A stretch of DNA of 64,000 nucleotides from Gallionella sp. Its GTDB lineage: Bacteria > Pseudomonadota > Gammaproteobacteria > Burkholderiales > Gallionellaceae. Both the position numbers and the translations under genes were made by a program. The notes under the pieces are model-generated. The model saw only the letters and a list, made by a program, of their open reading frames with translations. It had not been told where the DNA came from and made no database searches. This document shows, in pieces, positions 59,806 to 64,000 of the stretch; positions within the stretch are counted from its first letter, which is position 1; each line of letters starts with the position of its first letter. The DNA is taken from contig JAUSMR010000097.1 in assembly GCA_030645955.1 (NCBI GenBank), positions 62,001 through 126,000 on the forward strand, read 5' to 3'.

Positions 59806-61376
59806 TCCTGATTCTTTGATGCAGGCGTCACCATGCCCAACTCATCTGCCTCCAGAGGTTCTTCGGTTTCGATCTGGTGTTGCAGCACGCGCAGGTCGGC
59901 CTCCGAGGCATCTTTCCCTTGCGCGGCACGCAAACCGATGCGTTCGCGCAGCGTGGCGGGGTCGGCCTGAATATCGAGAATCCGGAAACGCAGTTCTCGC
60001 CGCTGCGCGATTTCCCTGAACAGGTCGCGTTGCCAGCGCATGAGAAAAGCAGCGTCGACGATCACCGGCCATCCGGCGTCCAGCAAACTCTCCGTCACAC
60101 GCGCCAGATGATCATAAGTGAGGCGGCTGGCTTCCTGCGTGTACAGACCTGTTTCTATCACGCTCCCGCTGGATGCGGAAGCGGCTAGTCCGGCAAGCCG
60201 CTTGCGCTCGACATCGGAACGCAGACGTACCATGCCTTGTTCCTGCAACAGCGACTGGGACAGCGTGGTCTTGCCGCAGCCGGACAGGCCGTGCGTGATC
60301 CAGAGTTGTGGTGGAGTAGCCTGCGTCAATTGCCCGGCCAACTGCAGACAGGCGCTGACTTCTGCGCGGCAGGCACCCGCTTCGCTGCCATCCGACTGTT
60401 CCGCGCGCAGCGCAGCCACCTTGGCACGCACTACGGCGCGATACACCGCGTAATAACGCAGCAGCGCCATGCCGTTGTAGTCGCCGCTGGCCTCCAGCCA
60501 TGCATTGAGAAAACGAAACGCCAGGTCGCGATGCTGACGATGTAACAGATCCATGTAGCAGAAAGCCACTTCCGAGATGACATCGATCCAGCGCAATGCC
60601 GCGCTGAATTCGATGCAGTCGAAAATAATGAGTTGCCCGTTCACCCAGGCCAGATTGCCCAGATGCAGATCGCCGTGACATTCGCGCACCATGCCATTGC
60701 GTTTGCGTTCGCCCATCAGCGGTGCAAGGCGCTCGTGTTCGGCATTGCTCCAGCTTTGCAAGCTCGACAGAAGCTGGATTTCCACCGGGTCGTCCAGCCG
60801 CTTGGTTAACAGCCGAAAATTTTCCGCGACTGGCCGGGCTATCGCGTCCGGCTCGCCCCACTCACTATCTGCGTGCGCTGTCTGGCATTCGCCGAGGTGA
60901 AACTTTGCCAGCCGCGCGGCAAGCTGGTCTATCTGGGCGACACCCAGTTCGCCGCGTTCATCCATACGATCCAGCGTGGCATCGAACGGAAACTGGCGCA
61001 TTTTCACGGCGTATTCGATAGCGCTGCCCTGGCTGTCGATGTTGGGGCCGCTGATGCGCGGCGCATCGGGACTGCCGGTGATGGCAACCACGCCGAGATA
61101 AATTTCCGGCGCCAGCCGCCGGTTCAAACGCACCTCATCGGCACAGGCCTGCTGCCGCAGCGCCAGCGTGCTGAAATCCAGAAAGCCCATATCCAGCGGT
61201 TTTTTGATCTTGTAGGCAAACTCGCCGGTGAGCAACACCCAGGAAATATGCGTTTCGACCAACTGCACCTTCCCAACCGCATGGTTATAGCAGACCGGAT
61301 CGGCCTGCAGCGCGAGGATGAGTGGCGGCAGTTGGGCGGCTTTATGCGTTGCCGGAATTGTGCGGGTAGGTATCAT
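59802..61376 (-). CDS. Fused aminoglycoside phosphotransferase-like / AAA kinase
   Basis: The 524-residue protein fuses two domains. The N-terminal part (about 1-345) is phosphotransferase-like, with ECHGDLHLGNLAWVNGQLII and the metal site FDCIEFSAALRWIDV. The C-terminal part (from about 355) is a zeta-toxin/AAA-type kinase with Walker A GLSGCGKTTLSQ. This fusion is known in proteobacteria, but the substrate is not established. The 3' end lies in the palindrome at 59785-59805. Confidence 0.87.
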   Translation of the reverse strand: MIPTRTIPATHKAAQLPPLILALQADPVCYNHAVGKVQLVETHISWVLLTGEFAYKIKKPLDMGFLDFSTLALRQQACADEVRLNRRLAPEIYLGVVAITGSPDAPRISGPNIDSQGSAIEYAVKMRQFPFDATLDRMDERGELGVAQIDQLAARLAKFHLGECQTAHADSEWGEPDAIARPVAENFRLLTKRLDDPVEIQLLSSLQSWSNAEHERLAPLMGERKRNGMVRECHGDLHLGNLAWVNGQLIIFDCIEFSAALRWIDVISEVAFCYMDLLHRQHRDLAFRFLNAWLEASGDYNGMALLRYYAVYRAVVRAKVAALRAEQSDGSEAGACRAEVSACLQLAGQLTQATPPQLWITHGLSGCGKTTLSQSLLQEQGMVRLRSDVERKRLAGLAASASSGSVIETGLYTQEASRLTYDHLARVTESLLDAGWPVIVDAAFLMRWQRDLFREIAQRRELRFRILDIQADPATLRERIGLRAAQGKDASEADLRVLQHQIETEEPLEADELGMVTPASKNQE

Positions 61377-61399
61377 TTGAATTCATCGAGCCAGTCCGC

Positions 61400-61433
61400 G
61401 CAAGGTGGGCAGACAAAATCGTGCCCACCTTGC
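61400..61433. repeat. Palindromic repeat with perfect 12-bp arms
   Basis: GCAAGGTGGGCA (61400-61411) pairs with TGCCCACCTTGC (61422-61433) over a 10-base loop. It lies between the fused kinase and the small Cys-rich gene. GTGGGCA-type repeats are common in proteobacteria, and it may act as a terminator for the latter. Confidence 0.85.
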
Positions 61434-61440
61434 TTGTCCG

Positions 61441-61644
61441 CTAGGGCTTCCCACCGTTACCATTCTCTTCTGGCGGTGGTTCCGGCCTGTTGCCGCGCCC
61501 CGCTTTGGCGGGCCGGTTTTTGCTCTCGTCCGCCCAGACGAAACGGCCGAACAACACGCAACCTTTCATTCCCGGATCGCAGGGCACATCATTGACGCGC
61601 GCGCATTTGCCGCCCAGTTCATGCGGGCATCCCCAAGAGCTCAT
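61441..61644 (-). CDS. Small Cys-containing protein of unknown function
   Basis: The 67-residue protein begins MSSWGCPHELGGKCARVNDV and has Cys at positions 6, 14, 22 and 29 (...VPCDPGMKGCVLFGRF), then a charged Pro/Gly-rich tail. I recall similar short hypothetical proteins in proteobacteria, but no function is known. Four Cys in this spacing could hold zinc or an iron-sulfur cluster. The frame extends upstream by 19 codons, but this start fits the similarity. Confidence 0.65.
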   Translation of the reverse strand: MSSWGCPHELGGKCARVNDVPCDPGMKGCVLFGRFVWADESKNRPAKAGRGNRPEPPPEENGNGGKP

Positions 61645-61827
61645 GAGCTTTTCATTTTCATAGTGAATTCGATCCCGGCACATTTTGTGCTGTGCTGCCA
61701 CTTGCGGCCTAACCAGAAAACCGTGGTCTATTTTTTATTATTCATCGGCACGTCTTCTTGAGAAACGCGCTATGCGCTTGGCAGCATGCGGAATGATAGC
61801 AAGAAAGGTGCGGCCTGCCGCCATTTT

Positions 61828-62697
61828 TCAGTCCTCCGCCGACTTGAGTGCCAGCGCGCGCTGGTACAGTTCGTTGCGGCTTGCGCCGGTGATCTGCACG
61901 GCGAGTTGCACAGCCTGTTTGAGGGGGAGTGCGTCGAGCAGCAGGGCCAGGGTGCGCTCGCTGCCGGTATCCAGGCCGGGTGCTTGCGGCGGGGCGGCGG
62001 AGACCAGCAGCACGAATTCGCCGCGCTGGTTGTTCGGGTCGCTGTTTAGCCACTCCAGCGCCGCGCCCAGCGGGCAGCGGTGGATGCTCTCGAACAGTTT
62101 GGTGACTTCGCGCGCGAAAACGATCACGCGCTCCGCGCCGAACACGGCTTGCAGGTCTGCGGCGCATTCGAGGATGCGGTGCGGGGCTTCGTAAAATACC
62201 AGCGTGTAGGGATGGTCGATCAGTGTTTGCAGCGCGCTGCGCCGCGCTGCGGATTTGTTCGGCAAAAAACCATAGAACAGAAAATGCGCTTCGGCCATGC
62301 CCGATGCGGACAGTGCAGCGACTGCCGCGCTGGCGCCGGGTATCGGAATGACACGCAGCCCTGCCGCCAGAACCGCCTTCACCAGCAACGCGCCGGGGTC
62401 GCTGACCGCCGGGGTTCCCGCGTCACTGACGAAGGCCACGCTTTGTCCTCCCTGCAGCAGCGCGAGGATTTTTTCCGCCGCGCCGCGTTCGTTGTGCTGA
62501 TGCACCGCCATCAACCTGTTTGCGCTGATGCCGTGATGGGTCAGCAAATGGGCGGTGTTGCGCGTGTCTTCAGCGGCGACCACATCGGCCATGGCGAGCA
62601 CATCCAGCGCGCGCAGTGTGATGTCGCGTAAATTCCCAATCGGGGTGGCAACTACATATAATACGGGTTCCAACTTTTGCGGATGTTCGTTATGCAA
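61828..62697 (-). CDS. rsmI: 16S rRNA (cytidine1402-2'-O)-methyltransferase
   Basis: The 289-residue SAM-dependent enzyme methylates C1402 of 16S rRNA. The TP-methylase signature LYVVATPIGNLRDITLRAL, EDTRNTAHLL and SDAGTPAVSDPG are present. The start is TTG at 62697, supported by GAGGA 7 bases upstream; no ATG precedes the conserved part. It is divergent from lpoA, and their starts overlap. Confidence 0.95.
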   Translation of the reverse strand: MHNEHPQKLEPVLYVVATPIGNLRDITLRALDVLAMADVVAAEDTRNTAHLLTHHGISANRLMAVHQHNERGAAEKILALLQGGQSVAFVSDAGTPAVSDPGALLVKAVLAAGLRVIPIPGASAAVAALSASGMAEAHFLFYGFLPNKSAARRSALQTLIDHPYTLVFYEAPHRILECAADLQAVFGAERVIVFAREVTKLFESIHRCPLGAALEWLNSDPNNQRGEFVLLVSAAPPQAPGLDTGSERTLALLLDALPLKQAVQLAVQITGASRNELYQRALALKSAED

Positions 62698-63882
62698 CGT
62701 GTGTTCCTCTTACTCTCGACTTTGTTTGCACTATACGCCTGTACGACACCCGTACCGCATGTGGCGCATGCGCCACATGCGCCCGTTGAGGAAAAACCCG
62801 TAACCCCGGTTACCCCCGCTGAAATCCCCGCACCCGAAACGGTTGTCATCGAAACGCCCGCGCCAGTCTTGATTCTCGATAAAGATGCCGTGCCACATAT
62901 TGCGCTATTGCTGCCATTGAAATCAAGGGATTACGGTTCTGCCGCCGATGCGGTGCAGCAGGGTTTCCTGGCGGCGGCCAGTCGTCAAAGTCCTGCGCTG
63001 CCAATACGCGTATATAGCGATTTTGACGAGAACAACGACGTTGTAACCGTTTATCGACAGGCAACCGCCAGCGGCGCGAAGGTTGTGGTGGGGCCGCTGA
63101 CACGCAGCGGGGTGAGTGCGCTGGCGGCGGAACAATTTATTCCGGTGCCTACCCTGACCTTGAATATAGTGGAAGAAAAACCGGCGCAGCTATTGTATTT
63201 TTTTGGCATGGCGGCGGAAACAGAGGCGCGGCAGGTTGCGCAGCTGGCCAGGCGGCAAGGCTTGCGCGAGGCCATTATTGTCACCACCCGCGCGCAATTT
63301 ACCAAGCGCCTGCAGTCCGCATTTGAAGAAGAGTGGATTGCTTCAGGCGGCGGAATACTGCGCGAGATCGAATTTAACAATGGTTACGACGAGTTCGCTG
63401 ACATTACCGAAATGCCTGGCACCGTGATATTTCTTGCAGCCGGCACGAAAACTGCGCGCCTGATCCGGCCTTACCTGCCGAACAAATTGCCGATTTATGC
63501 CACATCGCAGATCTTTTCCGGCAACGAGAATACGCTGACCAATTACGATTTGAATGGCATCCGGTTCGTCGATATGCCGTGGCTGTTGCAGCCCGACCAT
63601 CCGGCAGTGATGACTTACGCGCGTGCCAATCCGCCGCTTTCGATAGATCGCGAACGGCTTTATGCGCTGGGAATAGACGCTTTCAGGCTGGCGCAATTGC
63701 TGCTTTCAAAAAGGATTGCATTGCCGCTGGACGGTGTAACAGGAGACATCTATCTTCGCGACCATGTATTCCAGCGCATGGCAACGCCAGCCCTCTTTCA
63801 GGAGGGCCGTTCGCAACTTGCCGGCACGAATCATAGCCCTTCCATCCAGATGTTTCCCGAACAGGTTATCGTAACGCCATGA
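62692..63882 (+). CDS. lpoA: Penicillin-binding protein activator LpoA
   Basis: The 396-residue protein has a lipoprotein signal MQRVFLLLSTLFALYAC with a lipobox ending at Cys17 and a Pro-rich linker. The rest has a periplasmic-binding-protein fold (VPHIALLLPLKSRDYGSAAD, with GVSALAAEQFIPVPTLTLN), as in LpoA. In enterobacteria LpoA activates PBP1A from the outer membrane; this version lacks the N-terminal TPR domain, consistent with the shorter length. It precedes yraN with an ATGA overlap. Confidence 0.87.
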   Translation: MQRVFLLLSTLFALYACTTPVPHVAHAPHAPVEEKPVTPVTPAEIPAPETVVIETPAPVLILDKDAVPHIALLLPLKSRDYGSAADAVQQGFLAAASRQSPALPIRVYSDFDENNDVVTVYRQATASGAKVVVGPLTRSGVSALAAEQFIPVPTLTLNIVEEKPAQLLYFFGMAAETEARQVAQLARRQGLREAIIVTTRAQFTKRLQSAFEEEWIASGGGILREIEFNNGYDEFADITEMPGTVIFLAAGTKTARLIRPYLPNKLPIYATSQIFSGNENTLTNYDLNGIRFVDMPWLLQPDHPAVMTYARANPPLSIDRERLYALGIDAFRLAQLLLSKRIALPLDGVTGDIYLRDHVFQRMATPALFQEGRSQLAGTNHSPSIQMFPEQVIVTP

Positions 63883-64000
63883 ATAGCCAGGGCGCGCTGG
63901 CCGAGCAATGGGCCGCGCATTATTTGCAGAAACAAGGCTTGAAGCTGATTGAGCAGAATTACCGGGGACGCTTTGGTGAAATCGATCTGATAATGCAGGA
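63879..64000 (+). CDS. yraN: YraN/UPF0102 family protein (5' end only)
   Basis: The ATG at 63879 overlaps the lpoA stop and is followed by 40 codons to the window edge: NSQGALAEQWAAHYLQKQGL, then NYRGRFGEIDLIM. That is the start of YraN family proteins, with an endonuclease-like fold (the E-x-D motif GEIDLI). The rsmI / lpoA / yraN order is the usual one. The 3' part is outside the window. Confidence 0.93.
   Translation, partial: MNSQGALAEQWAAHYLQKQGLKLIEQNYRGRFGEIDLIMQ

Overview
The window is a 64 kb piece of a betaproteobacterial chromosome around the replication origin. Gene order and protein sequences suggest the Gallionellaceae or a related Nitrosomonadales family, but this is inferred from general family resemblance and not from any search. 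No tRNA, rRNA, CRISPR array or intact transposon was found.

Layout. (1) 1-2.2 kb: a three-gene haem cluster on the minus strand (cytochrome b561-like, diheme cytochrome c, SHP-type monoheme cytochrome c), then a small DUF2937 membrane protein. (2) 2.2-17.9 kb, all minus strand: atpIBEFHAGDC, parAB, rsmG, mnmG, mnmE, yidC, yidD, rnpA and rpmH. A perfect parS site and a degenerate copy lie between mnmG and mnmE. (3) 17.9-23.1 kb, plus strand: dnaA, dnaN and gyrB. The dnaA-dnaN interval is AT-rich, carries DnaA-box-like sites and is the likely oriC. (4) 23-47 kb: a long envelope-glycan region. It holds rmlA and rmlC, waaA and waaC, a CDP-3,6-dideoxyhexose pathway (rfbF, rfbG, rfbH) followed by a ThDP-dependent acetolactate synthase-like enzyme and an SDR reductase (the gene set expected for a yersiniose-type branched sugar), a WecA/WbpL-type initiating transferase, a WbpM-type dehydratase, several glycosyltransferases, an acyltransferase, an FkbM methyltransferase and msbA. 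(5) 47-54 kb: apaH, a fructosamine/aminoglycoside-type kinase gene interrupted in frame by two repeats, a PfkB kinase, a cold-shock protein and a P-type cation ATPase. (6) 54-60 kb: five tightly overlapping genes (GT9 glycosyltransferase, GtrA, ArnT/GT39-like transferase, sialidase-like BNR protein, small membrane protein) that look like one envelope-glycan operon. (7) 60-64 kb: a fused phosphotransferase/AAA kinase, a small Cys-rich protein, rsmI, lpoA and the start of yraN.

The genes combine core functions (replication start, segregation, membrane protein insertion, ATP synthesis) with a variable surface-polysaccharide block. The most notable items are the yersiniose-like branched-sugar set, a palindromic element inserted in frame with a 9-bp direct repeat inside a kinase gene, a probable 5' remnant of a group II intron directly behind the cold-shock terminator, the uncharacterised five-gene glycan operon, and a strong AT shift over dnaA-dnaN. 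Several unrelated palindromic repeats are scattered from 36 to 62 kb.
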